From assembly GCA_037974335.1 (NCBI GenBank), contig CM075760.1, forward strand, positions 17,843,059 through 17,907,058: 64,000 nucleotides of DNA. Direction: 5' to 3'. This document shows, piece after piece, positions 43,890-54,659 of this stretch. Origin of the DNA: Prionace glauca. Taxonomy: Eukaryota; Chordata; Chondrichthyes; Carcharhiniformes; Carcharhinidae. How positions within the stretch are numbered: position 1 is the first letter of the stretch; every line of letters starts with the position of its first letter. The position numbers and the translations under genes are program-made. The notes below the pieces were generated by a model that was given only the letters and a program-made list of their open reading frames with translations, ran no database searches and had not been told where the DNA came from.

Positions 43890-44325
43890 CTGAATTTAAG
43901 TTTGTGTTTCTAAAAAAAATCTTAATCAATATCAGTTGGATATTTGTCTATTTTTGTAACGATTTAAGTCGCTGATGAATATTGTCAATAATTGAGGTCC
44001 CTAGATAGATTCCGATTGGACACCACCTAACCTACATTATTCAACAGCGTACATATACAATTCTTTGCACCTTTAATTTTGGCACCTTCCAAAGAAGTGA
44101 ATTCTTGATACATTAGTATCATTGACCATACCTGATAATGATATTGTCACAGTTAACTGTAATTGCAGAGTTTTGCCAGCAGATGGAACTGCAATCTTGA
44201 TCAGTTACTTTAGATGATTCAGGCACTGCTTCAACACTACACTGGACTCTGTGTACGTTCATTTTGAATTGGCCTCCATGTATATATATGTGGAATATAA
44301 ACACAGCAGAAGTCTCAAATAAAAT
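43890..44325. other. No gene recognised
   Basis: AT-rich sequence between LINE fragments, with no convincing frame, splice context or repeat family. Confidence 0.45.
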
Positions 44326-44329
44326 CCCA

Positions 44330-44835
44330 ATTTTTAAGATGGGGGAGATCAGCAAGAAGGAAAAAAAATCAAGACTGAAACAATTGCTAATATCTTCAGC
44401 CAGAAGTGCCAAGAGGATGTTCCATCTCGGCCTCCTCCTCAGGTCCCCAGCATCACAGATGCCGGTCTCCGAGTAGTTCAACTCATTTTACATGATAACA
44501 TAGGAAGATAGGGACAGGAATTGGTCATTCATCTCCTGGAGCCCGCTCGGTCATGCAATATGATCCTGAATGGTATGTGGCCTAACCCCATGTTAAAAGC
44601 ATTGGACACTGTAAAGATTATCCGTCCTGACAATATTTCAGCAACAATAGTAACGATCTTTGCTCTGGGACTAGCTGTGCCTCAGCCAATCTATTCAAGT
44701 ACAGCTAAGACACTATCAAAGACACAACATTGTGGAATTTTGATAGACTTGCCTGATCGCAAAAGGCAGGACAAATTCAAATGTACCAACTTCCGCCCAA
44801 TGAGCGGAACTCGGTCATCATAGCAGAAAGAATCA
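44330..44835 (+). mobile_element. Old LINE fragment (second LINE family), interrupted by a LINE tail
   Basis: GCCAGAAGTGCCAAGAGGATG, TCCCCAGCATCACAGATGCC and later AAAAGGCAGGACAAATTCAA with TTCCGCCCAATGAGC (reverse transcriptase start, K-QDKF..FRPMS) belong to one LINE. A reversed GGAGTAGGCC-type tail fragment lies at about 44505-44590. Confidence 0.6.
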
Positions 44836-44839
44836 AGGA

Positions 44840-44925
44840 TTATTGAATAAGCAATAATAATAATGGGAATAATAATAATAACAATGGTAATAATAATAAT
44901 GATGGTAATAATAATAATTTGCTCA
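44840..44925. repeat. (AAT)n-type microsatellite
   Basis: ATAATAATAATGGTAATAAT-like repeats over about 80 bp. Confidence 0.9.
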
Positions 44926-45189
44926 GTGATGCTCTGTTTGGGTCACACCAGGAACACTCATTTCCAGAAATCATTTAAACTTCCTCCAAATATAGTGGAA
45001 CTGGCTGATTTAATATGGTGAGGTGAGAGAGCCTGCCCTCGACATCAGTGCACAACTTGTCCGACTGTCACAGCAAGGACCCTGAGCAAAGCTTCAATCA
45101 ATGGGGATCCGGGGGTAAATATTTCACTGGCCGCAGTCATACCGAGCACAGAGTAAGATGGTTGTGGTTGTTTAAAGCCAATCATCTCG

Positions 45190-47180
45190 GTCACAGAGGT
45201 TTACAGCATGGAAACTGGTCTTTCGGACCAACTTGCTAATGTCGCCCTTTTTTTAACACCAAAATTAATCCCTATTGCCTGCATTTGGCCCATATCCTTC
45301 TATACCCATCTTACCCGTGTAACTGACTAAATGCTTCTTAAAAGACAAAATTGTAACAACGTCTACCACTACCTCTGGCAGCTTGCTTTCGACACTCACC
45401 AACCTCTCTGTGGAAACAAATGGCCCTCTGGACGCTTTTGTATCTCTCCCCTCTCACTTTAAACCTGTTCCCTCGAGTTTTAGACTCCCCTATCTTTGGG
45501 ACAAGATATTGACTATCTTGCTGATCTGTGTCCCTCTTCATTTTACAAGATCACCCCTCAGCCTTCTACGCTCCAGAGGAAAAAAAACAGTATATCCAAC
45601 CTCTCCTTATAAATCAAACCATTAAGTCCCGATTGCATGTTAGTAAGTCCCTTTTACACTCTTTCTAGGCCCGGGGTAACTGCAGATAGACTTCCCTAAT
45701 TGAGAACTCATGTCTTCTTGCAACAAAAACCTTCCTAATTGCTTATTGTGCTTCGCTCTAAAATTTCATTGAGTGGTGCAAAAGGACACCCAGGTCCATG
45801 CTGACATCACACTTCCTAATATATGTTGCTTTCGGCTTCACACACCAGTATATAACTGTACATTTATCCCGTTGTAAGGCATCTGTTACTTGTTCACCCA
45901 TTCACTCAAATTGTCCAGATCACATTTAAGCTCCCCTCCATGAGTACACTCACCCCTACCCCTCCCCAACCCCCAGTCCCTCGCGCTACCCTCCGGGGCC
46001 CTTCTCACAGTTGACAAATTTGTCAAATTTTGAATCGCCAGCCATTTTGGACATGGTACAATGGATTCCTTCATCTAGATCCCACTGGCCACAGCGCCAG
46101 GGACTTCGGTTCATATCCCGGTTTGGGTCATTGCTGTACAGTATCTGCACGTTTTCTCCGTGTCTATGTGGATTTCATCCAGGTGTTCAGGTTTCCTCCC
46201 ACAGCCCCACAGTCGTTCTACTTAGGTGCATTGGCATAAATTCTCCCTCAGGTGTGTGTACCCGAAAGTGAGCTGGAGTGTGGTGTCTCAGGAATTTTCA
46301 TTGTAACCTCATTGCAGTGTTACTGTAGCGTACTTGTGACGAATAAATAAATAAAATAAATTCAGACCCTGTGGTACCCCACTTGGAGCTGAAAAACCAC
46401 TCGGGAAAAATCCCTATCTATTTCCACTCTCACTTTCTTATCTGTCAACAATTTATATACCTATGCCTATACGTTACTCCCGATCCCACGTGCTTTAATT
46501 TGGTCTTCTAATATTTTATGAGAAACCTTCCCAAATGTCTTCTTAAAGTGAAAATACACCACGTACTGTGGTCCACCCCCTCCCCCTTGCCTATTCTATT
46601 ATTTATATTAACTAAAAAATGCAAGTAGGTTTGTTAAGAATAGCATGGCTTTCTTAAGATCATCCTGTCTTAATCCAACTCCGTTGATGCCTTTCAAATA
46701 TGTTGCTATTATATCTTTGCTAACAGTCTCTGACATCTTCACTGATACAAAAATCAGGCTGTAATTCATCATCGTCACTCTCCCTTCCATTGTATACATT
46801 GGAGTTACAATCTGTAGGAACTGCTCCAGAGTGTATCGAATTTTAGAAGATGACCACCAATGCATCCAATATTCCCCGGGGCCATTTCCCCTCATATGTT
46901 GCGATATAGATTATTAGGCCCTGGTGATTTTTCAGCTTTTAACTGTATTAATTCCCCCAATATGATTTTCATACTAATACTAGTATTCTTCAATGCCGTC
47001 ATCCAACTATCCCCTTGGTTCCATAACACTTTTGGAAGGATAATTGTGACCTCTTTTGTGAAGATGGAGTCAAACTTTGTTGTCTATTCCACCAACATTT
47101 CTTCCTTCCCCACTATAATTTCTCTGGTTTCTGAATGCAAGTTACGTACATTTGTCTTCATTAAACTTTGTCCGTTCAGA
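45190..47180 (-). mobile_element. Old LINE copy, interrupted by a SINE
   Basis: The 3' tail (TTTACAGCATGGAAACTGG, TTTCGGACCAACTTGC) begins at 45195. The C-terminal region of ORF2 follows (ESKTRGNRFKVRGERYKS on the minus strand), then central ORF2-like sequence to about 47.18 kb. A SINE lies at 46085-46360. The copy is heavily decayed and its 5' limit is uncertain. Confidence 0.65.
46085..46360 (+). mobile_element. tRNA-derived SINE, second tail subtype
   Basis: The head is lost in part. GTTTCCTCCCACAGCCCCAC and the tail TTTTCATTGTAACCTCATTG ... GCGTACTTGTGACGAATAAATAAATAAA are clear. The tail differs from the 15.5 kb SINE but matches 47.2 and 63.8 kb. Confidence 0.75.
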
Positions 47181-47199
47181 TGTTCATAACGTTTTCACA

Positions 47200-47470
47200 A
47201 TTAGTTTATTTTTAAAAATGTCACAGATAAAGATTCCATTCGCATTGCACTGAAGTTGTTGTGAAATCCCCAACCGCAGCCTGGCGTCCATCTGGTTAAA
47301 TTCTTCTGACCAATACAGAATGTGCATGGAAATCACAGCACTCAGAGGAAACCCCCGTAGACACGGGGAGAACGTGCAGGACCACCCAGGCAGTCTCCCA
47401 AGAGGGCAATCGAATCCGGGCCGCTGTGAAGCAGGAATGCTCACTACTGTGCTACAATACCGCCATTATA
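47200..47470 (-). mobile_element. tRNA-derived SINE, second tail subtype, reversed
   Basis: The reversed tail (CATTGCACTGAAGTTGTTGTG) is at 47240 and the reversed head (AGGGCAATCGAATCCGGGCC, GTGCTACAATACCGCC) ends near 47465. Confidence 0.75.
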
Positions 47471-47479
47471 TCTCTAATA

Positions 47480-49290
47480 TTCCCTGCAGTTTTATTCTCA
47501 TAATCTATTTCCCCCCTCAATCATTTTGTCTTCATTCGTTTAATTCACAATCCTCAGGCCTGTTGCTTCTTCTGACAATTGACTATACTTTATAAGTAAG
47601 GAATAAAATGTCCTCTCTTTAAAACCACTGGAGAATGAGCTTTGATGAAATATGATTGTTATTAATTACAGAAGAATGTTTATTTCAGTTGAAGCAAATT
47701 AATTGAATTGAAATTCCCCAGCTGTCGGGTTGGAATTTGAACTCCTGTCCCCAGAACATTATTTCAAAATTCTGTATTACCAGTTTAATAATAATATTGC
47801 TACAATTAAGTATCATCACATCTAATAATGAAATAATTGAACATTCATCACTGGGTCACAAGTTGGATCATGAGTTCAGGTATCTGTTGTGGGAATTGAA
47901 CATATTACCATCTTTTTCAAAAATGATTTTGACTCCTGTGAGAGAAGACTGTTAACTGATCACATGTTGTGTTTTGATATTATGCCATTTAGTTCACTGT
48001 GTCTAAAGTCTGGGATCAGTGTCCAATATTACACGGGTGTATTTAATTGTCAGAGGCAAGTTTTTTTCCTAGTCTTCAATCTTATTCTGACTCGATGGCA
48101 ATGATTAATGGAAATCCATGTAAAACTTCCATCAATTCTTAAAATAACATCTGGAAACACGCGAGGCACAGGGTCTGAGAGTTTGACCTTAATGATGCAT
48201 GAGTTCCACTATCAGAACAGCTGAACACTGAGTTTGTTTCTCTTAGAACTGAGCAGTCTACGGGAGATTTAGTACAAAGTTCAAAGCTATTAATGGGAAT
48301 GTTTTACTCATTAGGAAGAATCTGTTACCCACTGGCAAAAGGGCCAGTGTACAGAACACACTGCTTTATTAGTTATGAATTAATGGAGCCATCTCAGTGA
48401 CTACATCACACCAGTCCATATTTCTACTTATTTTGTACCAGCTCCAATATTTAATTATATGTCGGTAGATCCTGACCGTCTTTATATTACATTCGCTCGT
48501 ATCTCTCGTTAATCTACACTGGACCATCCCTCTATTTATGTGACATTAGGTCCTCTCAATTAGTACTAATGTCCAGCACGGATCTGATTATATTGCCTGA
48601 GATCCAATGTATTTTTATGTTACACGAGATTTGTCTCTTTGCATGACGGAAGAACCTGTCTTTGTTAATTCAATACCGGACGATAAATATACTTCCTGTC
48701 AAGGTATTATCAATCATGATATACATGGATGTCCCTGTCCGATACCAGTCATTCTTGTTTGGAAGTGTAGGTTTATATTTTGCTAATATCTATAAGTAAC
48801 TGTGAGAAACGCCGAATTGCTCTGTTACTGTATTTAGCGTGAACGTTTTAACAATTTCTAAGTTATTAAACGTCATTGGGGGACAGGCCAGTATCTGAAC
48901 AATGGTGCAGCATTCGTTGTAACAGCGTCAGGTAATCCCTGTTGAGATACATTTTAACAGTTGAATGTTGTGTTGTATTGTGTCAATTTACCACAGATTT
49001 TCGCGAAAAATGTTTCGTCTGTCTCATTTTATTAAAAGCATTCACTGATACGGTGACGATATGAGACTGAATTGTGGACTTACAATATCTCAGATGGACC
49101 CAACAGGCTGAATATCTATCCAATCATTAATTGCTTACCTCTTTCCTTAAAAAAAATGCCACAGAACAAGTCTTGACACTTAGGTTACGATTGAATATAA
49201 TTCAAAGTGTATGCATTCTGCAGTTTGTTTTGTTATATTTTAAATCATTGTTTTTTTTCAACTTGAAATGTATTCAACTGCTTAGGCCCG
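47480..49290. other. Old repeats and unassigned sequence
   Basis: A reversed SINE head may lie near 47715-47760 (GTTGGAATTTGAACTCCTGT). About 48420-48960 resembles the degenerate CTGTATCA repeat at 34.3 kb. No gene was recognised. Confidence 0.45.
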
Positions 49291-49304
49291 AACCTCTGGT
49301 ATTC

Positions 49305-50320
49305 CCTCCGAAATCTACTTATCTCAGTTCCCTCTTCTAAATCAATCCATAAAGCTTTCCCATCTTTGACAATCCTTTTACTAATCTGATCAAATAACTG
49401 TTGTTCATTAAAAAAAAGTGCAGATGCATGGGGTCTGAAAAAAATGCCAGAGACAGTCAGCAGATCACTCACCATATGTTAAATGGCATTAGTGTGCATC
49501 TCTCTCTCTCTCCCTGCCTCTTTCTCCCTCTCCCCTACTCCTCGCCATTCCTGCCTCTCTCCCTCCCGCTCTCTGTCTCTGTTTGTCCCTCCTTATCCCC
49601 CTCTCTCTCCCTGGCTCCTTCTCTCTCTGTGTTTTCCCCTCTGTCTCTCTCTCTCTATGTCTCTCTCTGTCTCCGATTGTGCTTAAATCGGATGAGTTCT
49701 CTTTTCTCACGCAATCTCCAATACTTCAGTTTTACTGGTACCCAAGAGACGGATCCAGCTGTTAGTTGAAAAAAAAATGTTTTTTTTGCTTAAGTCGCCT
49801 TGTGACTGAAAAGATGAAGCACAAAAATCCCATCAAAGGAAATTCAGTGCCGAAAACAGACCTGATCACTCACTTCACCTATCTCTTCGATTTCTCTCAT
49901 ACGACGCCTAACACACCTATTTTTTTTTAATTTTAGATCTGCGGGACAAAATGTTGCTTTAATTTTCCCTCTTTTTCCTCGGTGGTAATCTTCAGTCCAT
50001 CTTCCCTTTAATTAACCTATTTAAACACCAAATACGACAATTATCTTGATTCACTAAAGTGGCAGTGGAAGTGAATGTAATGCTGAGACCAGCATCAATC
50101 TGTGTGACTGTTCTTTAGGCTGTCAGAGTGAGTTCACCCTCATAGGCAGGAAGACTGTTCACGGTGATAACATCAAACTGACGCCCACTGTTTCAATCAG
50201 TTTCCTCGTCTAAATCAATTCACAAAGCTTTCCCTTCATTGACAATCCTTTTACTAATCTGATCAAATAACTGTTGTTCATAAAAGAATATATTGCAGAT
50301 GCATGGGGCTGAAAAACAAC
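49305..50320. repeat. Direct duplication of about 130 bp, 880 bp apart
   Basis: 49310-49445 and 50190-50315 share AAAGCTTTCCC and ACAATCCTTTTACTAATCTG followed by ATCAAATAACTGTTGTTCAT, then GCAGATGCATGGGG. The stretch between includes a (TC)n tract (49495-49680). Confidence 0.85.
49495..49690. repeat. CT-rich simple repeat
   Basis: TCTCTCTCTCCCTG-like pyrimidine tract on the plus strand. Its open frames are compositional. Confidence 0.85.
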
Positions 50321-50329
50321 TTCCCGATT

Positions 50330-51600
50330 CTTGCTGCCGGTTCCAAACCGCACATCTCACTTCTGAGCAGAAAATAAATCCAGGGACCACAATCTGGTGA
50401 GAACATCTGTCAGTGCGGCCTATATCTGCCCACAGAGTCAGGGCAGAGTCACACAGATCATATTGTGGTGACTTTTACAAATGAGCCTGTTGTGATCTGT
50501 TCAGAGTTTCCCGGACATAACTGATGGTCACTGGATCAGTCACTGAACTCGCGGTTTTCATGAAGGAAGAAAATTATAACTGTTATGTTTCATTGTTTAA
50601 TCATTTTCTCTCCATCTGCTATTTACTTTTTGTTTCTCAGCTTTTATCTGTCAGCACCCCGTTTTTATTTCTTCCAACTCTCCAAGTCTCTCCTCCTCTC
50701 TCTATTTCCTTGTCAATCTTTTGAACACTTTTATTAGTACTCAAAATCATGAAGTTTTGAGTGGGGAAATTGAAGAGAGAGTATTTCAACTGGGAGGCGG
50801 TCAGCAACCAGTTGGCAAAAGTTTATTTTATTGAGCTGAGAGACAGAAATGAAATTATTTATTTTTACGCAAGATTTGTTATGAACTGGAATGAACAGCT
50901 TGAAAGGGTGATCGAATCAGATTTCACAGTAATTTTGGGACATAAATAAGACATATCCTTCATGTATTTAAAATTTCAAGGATTTTCGAGAATGGGAGCA
51001 TTTTAATGGTTCATCTATACCATTGTCCCAGCATTCTTTTTGTGTCTCTCCTGTCCTTCACTGAGACTGAATAAAATGCAATATTTATACAGCTGTCATC
51101 TTGTGTTAATCTTATCTTTTGACAAAACTTGTGTGTGTGTGTTTGTGTGTATGTGTAATTGCCAGGAAACACTCTGAAATTCTATTTACAAACCATCACT
51201 TTGAACAACTGAATACTGGATCGAACTTGATTGGGAAAAGCACAATAACACTTAACATTTATTGCACTGTTCTTTTTCTTCCGGAGAGGTTTTCATACTT
51301 AGTCTTTACAATCTTTACATGTCCTGATTCTGTCTGTAAATGTGGAACTGCTTGTAAGAATGAAAAGGAACAGATTATTTTCTCTTCCTCTGACAGATTC
51401 ACTATTGTTACCTCAGATAACAGACATTTATGGAGCCCGCCATGACCGTCCCCCCTTTGGGAATACCAGCTCTTAGTCAGGTGGTGTCAGTCACTCCTGC
51501 GGATGTCATAGGGATTCAAATCCGTGTTTGCCACACAAATTCCTGTGTCACTAGTCCTGACAAAGAAACCTGTGCTAAAGCCCCAGAAATGATTGTTTCC
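50330..51600. other. No gene recognised
   Basis: AT-rich sequence with short unsupported frames and a short (TG)n run near 51130. No domain or splice pattern was found. Confidence 0.45.
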
Positions 51601-51608
51601 TTATATCA

Positions 51609-52280
51609 GGTTCCAGTCTGACTCCGGCCCCAGCTGTCTCTGTCAGTGATACACTGGAGCCAGTCATTCACATTGTAATGTTCGAATTCTCAGGTTCCAG
51701 TCTGACTCCGGGCCCAGCTGTCTCTGTCAGTGATATACTGGGGCCAGTCATTCACATTGTAATGTTCTAATTCTCAGGTCCCAGTCTGACTCCGGGCCCA
51801 GCTGTCTCTGTCAGTGATACACTGGGGCCAGTCATTCACATTGTAATGTTCTAATTCTCAGGTCCCAGTCTGACTCCGGGCCCAGCTGTCTCTGTTAGTG
51901 ATACACTGGGGCCAGTCATTCACATTGTAATGTTCTAATTCTCAGGTCCCAGTTTGACTCCGGGCCCAGCTGTCTCTGTCAGAGATACACTGGGGCCAGT
52001 CATTCACATTGTAATGTTCTAATTCTCAGGTCCCAGTCTGACTCCGGGCCCAGCTGTCTCTGTTAGTGATACACTGGAGCCAGTCATTCACATTGTAATG
52101 TTCTAATTCTCAGGTCCCAGTCTGACTCCGGGCCCAGCTGTCTCTGTTAGTGATACACTGGAGCCAGTCATTCACATTGTAATGTTCTAATTCTCAGGTC
52201 CCAGTCTGACTCCGGGCCCAGCTGTCTCTGTCAGTGACACACTGAAGCCGGCCATTCAAATTATAATGTTCTAATTCTCT
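51609..52280. repeat. 84-bp minisatellite, 8 units
   Basis: Units start at 51609, 51693, 51777, 51861, 51945, 52029, 52113 and 52197, each 84 bp and beginning GGTYCCAGTCTGACTCCGG. Neighbouring units differ by only a few bases, and the last unit is most diverged. The length is a multiple of three, but the frames contain stops. Confidence 0.95.
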
Positions 52281-52559
52281 ATGATTATTTTTGGAAGCCG
52301 TTACCCAATCCGTTGTGAATTAGAATCTGCATCAGATTTTGCTTCATTTGACCTCCGCCTGTCATTATTGGACAAATCACTTTCTCTAGAATGATCACAC
52401 GCTCAAAAAATGTTTATTTAAATGTTATATCATGTTCTGTGTCTCTTACTCTAGAGAACCCATACGTTGGTTCACGTGATTCTCCCAGCCAGTTTATGTC
52501 ATCATTGCGCGAGCATATCTGTCTATATTAGATTAGATTCTTCTTCTGTTGTTGGAGCA

Positions 52560-52690
52560 TTATGTTTAATCATTTATAGGGTGTGGGCAGCACTGACATC
52601 TGTTGCCCTTCTCTGATTGCCCCTGACAAAGCGGTGATGACCTGCTATCTTGAACCGCTGCAATCCTTGTTCACCAGGTGATATCACTGT
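52560..52690 (-). mobile_element. Old SINE/LINE tail fragment
   Basis: GGTGTGGGCAGCACTGACATCTGTTGCC and CTTGAACCGCTGCAATCC match the widespread tail family, in reverse. Confidence 0.6.
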
Positions 52691-52699
52691 TTATATCAC

Positions 52700-53370
52700 A
52701 TGAGGTGTGGCCACTCTTATGATGCACCTGATCCTGATTCATCGCATTACCTAAACTGTACAACCGATACACAGTAGAAGATGTTTAGGGTGGTTACCAT
52801 GGAATTGGTGAAGGTAACGGTTAAACAGAAATATTTTTCCTTCTCTGGAGAGGAGCAGATGTTTCAATCCTTTGCATCAATAGAAATAAGAAGTCTGAGA
52901 ATTCCAGGTGTAATTATCTCCTGTCGGCTATATATCCAGGGTCATTTTCATTACCATTTTCACAAATCAGTACACAATTGAGTCCTATATCAGGAAGTTT
53001 AATGAGACATTGAGAAGAACAATTTTCATTATCTCCCCGTCATTCGAGACGTGATTTATCCATTTTCCAACAGATCTCTAAAGACAGAAAAGTCATCACC
53101 GGGAACAAAATAGTGAGGCTGCAATAATTTTATATGCAAGAGCACACAACAGAAGGGTTGTCAGTAAATAATTACATATTAAACGTTCTTCAGTTGAAAC
53201 ACATGAACTGTTTGGTGTTTTCATGCATTCATGGAAGGCAGAAATGGGTTGAAGATTATCACTGGGAAAACTGAAGGGGAATTGCTAAAAAAGATCATTT
53301 CTCCAAAGGGGGTTATTAGAAAATAGAATGTTTAAAATAAGTAAACACACAAATGTTAATGATGTTTAGA
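52700..53370. other. No gene recognised
   Basis: AT-rich unique-looking sequence without convincing coding or repeat structure. Confidence 0.45.
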
Positions 53371-53379
53371 ACCCTACTT

Positions 53380-53713
53380 TAGAACCCTACAGTGCAGAAA
53401 CAGGCCCTTCGGCCCATCGAGTTTGCACCGAACACAATCCCACCCAGACCCTATCCCCATATCCCTACACATTTACCTGCTAATCCCTCTAACCTACACA
53501 TCCCAGGACACTAAGGGGCAATTTTAGCATAGCCAATGAACCTAACTCGCACATCTTTGGACTATGGGAGGAAACCGGAGCACCCGGAGAAAACCCACGC
53601 AGACACGAGGAGAATGTGCAAACTCCACACAGGCAGTGACCCAAGCCGGGAATCGAACCCAGGACCCTGGAGCTGTGAAGCAGCAGTGCTAACCACTGTG
53701 CTACCGTGCCGCA
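53380..53713 (-). mobile_element. tRNA-derived SINE, complete and young
   Basis: Reversed copy of the 15.5 kb SINE: tail TAGAACCCTACAGTGCAG first, head ending CACTGTGCTACCGTGCCGC. Only a handful of differences separate it from the copy at 55.87 kb. A shorter reversed tail of another SINE follows at 53715-53890. Confidence 0.92.
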
Positions 53714-53879
53714 TAGAACCATAAAATTCCTACAGTTCAGAAGAAAGGCCATCTGGCCCACCGAGTCTGCATCCCATCCCAGGTCCTCCGCTCTGCCATA
53801 TCCCCGTTATCCCCACACATTTACCATGGCTATTCCACATATTCTGAGGGAAAATAACGGACAATTTTGCATGGCGAAT

Positions 53880-54250
53880 CCAACTAATACTATCCGTTGC
53901 AATATAATCGAGAGACTGGTTTCGTGCAGTAATATTGAGACAGGGCCGAATACACCAGATATCAATATAGCACCTGTACTAATATAGATGCAGACTGGGC
54001 CCAGTTCAGCGATTACTGAGAGGGTGTATACAGTATCTAACACTCTCTCACCAGCGTGGTGTTTTCTCATATAAAGAGAGACATGCCAGACTCAAACAAC
54101 TGGGATTTTACTGAGTACAGAATCAACTGAGATTATTGTCATATAATCAGAAATATGATTTCGTGTCATATAAACTGGGTCACGTTTAGGATGGGCAAAG
54201 ACTGAGTCTATTACAGAAATAACCGAGACGATCTTCTGTATATTGTCGTG
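53880..54250. repeat. Degenerate short-period repeat
   Basis: Units such as AATATTGAGACAGGGCCGAA, ATATAGATGCAGACTGGGCC and TCATATAAACTGGGTCACG resemble the repeat at 35.64 kb. Confidence 0.5.
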
Positions 54251-54659
54251 CCAAAAAATGCCGTTTCGCTGCCATCTCCTGGACAAGCTTTGCTATTGCA
54301 GGAGTTGTGAAATGCTGATTTTAGTTGCTGTTTCTCATGCTTTCATGGGCTGAATATCCAGCTGGTAAGGCCAGCGTATATTAGCAATCGCTAATACATT
54401 GAATTTACTGGTTTTCTAGACCATCATAAAAGGCACGTAATAGCCAAGCACGTGTGCGCCTAGAGTCACCTCTGGGCTAAACTGGGAAATGATGGAAGGT
54501 TTTCTTTTCTGCAGCGCATTAGAGAATCTGATATATTTCAGGTCATGGCCGCAATCACGGAAATGACCTTTACATTCAAAATTGTAATTGCATTTTGAAG
54601 CCTGTTGTAGTTGGGCTTGAATATTTATCTTGAGAAATTGGCCTACCCTCACAGAGATA

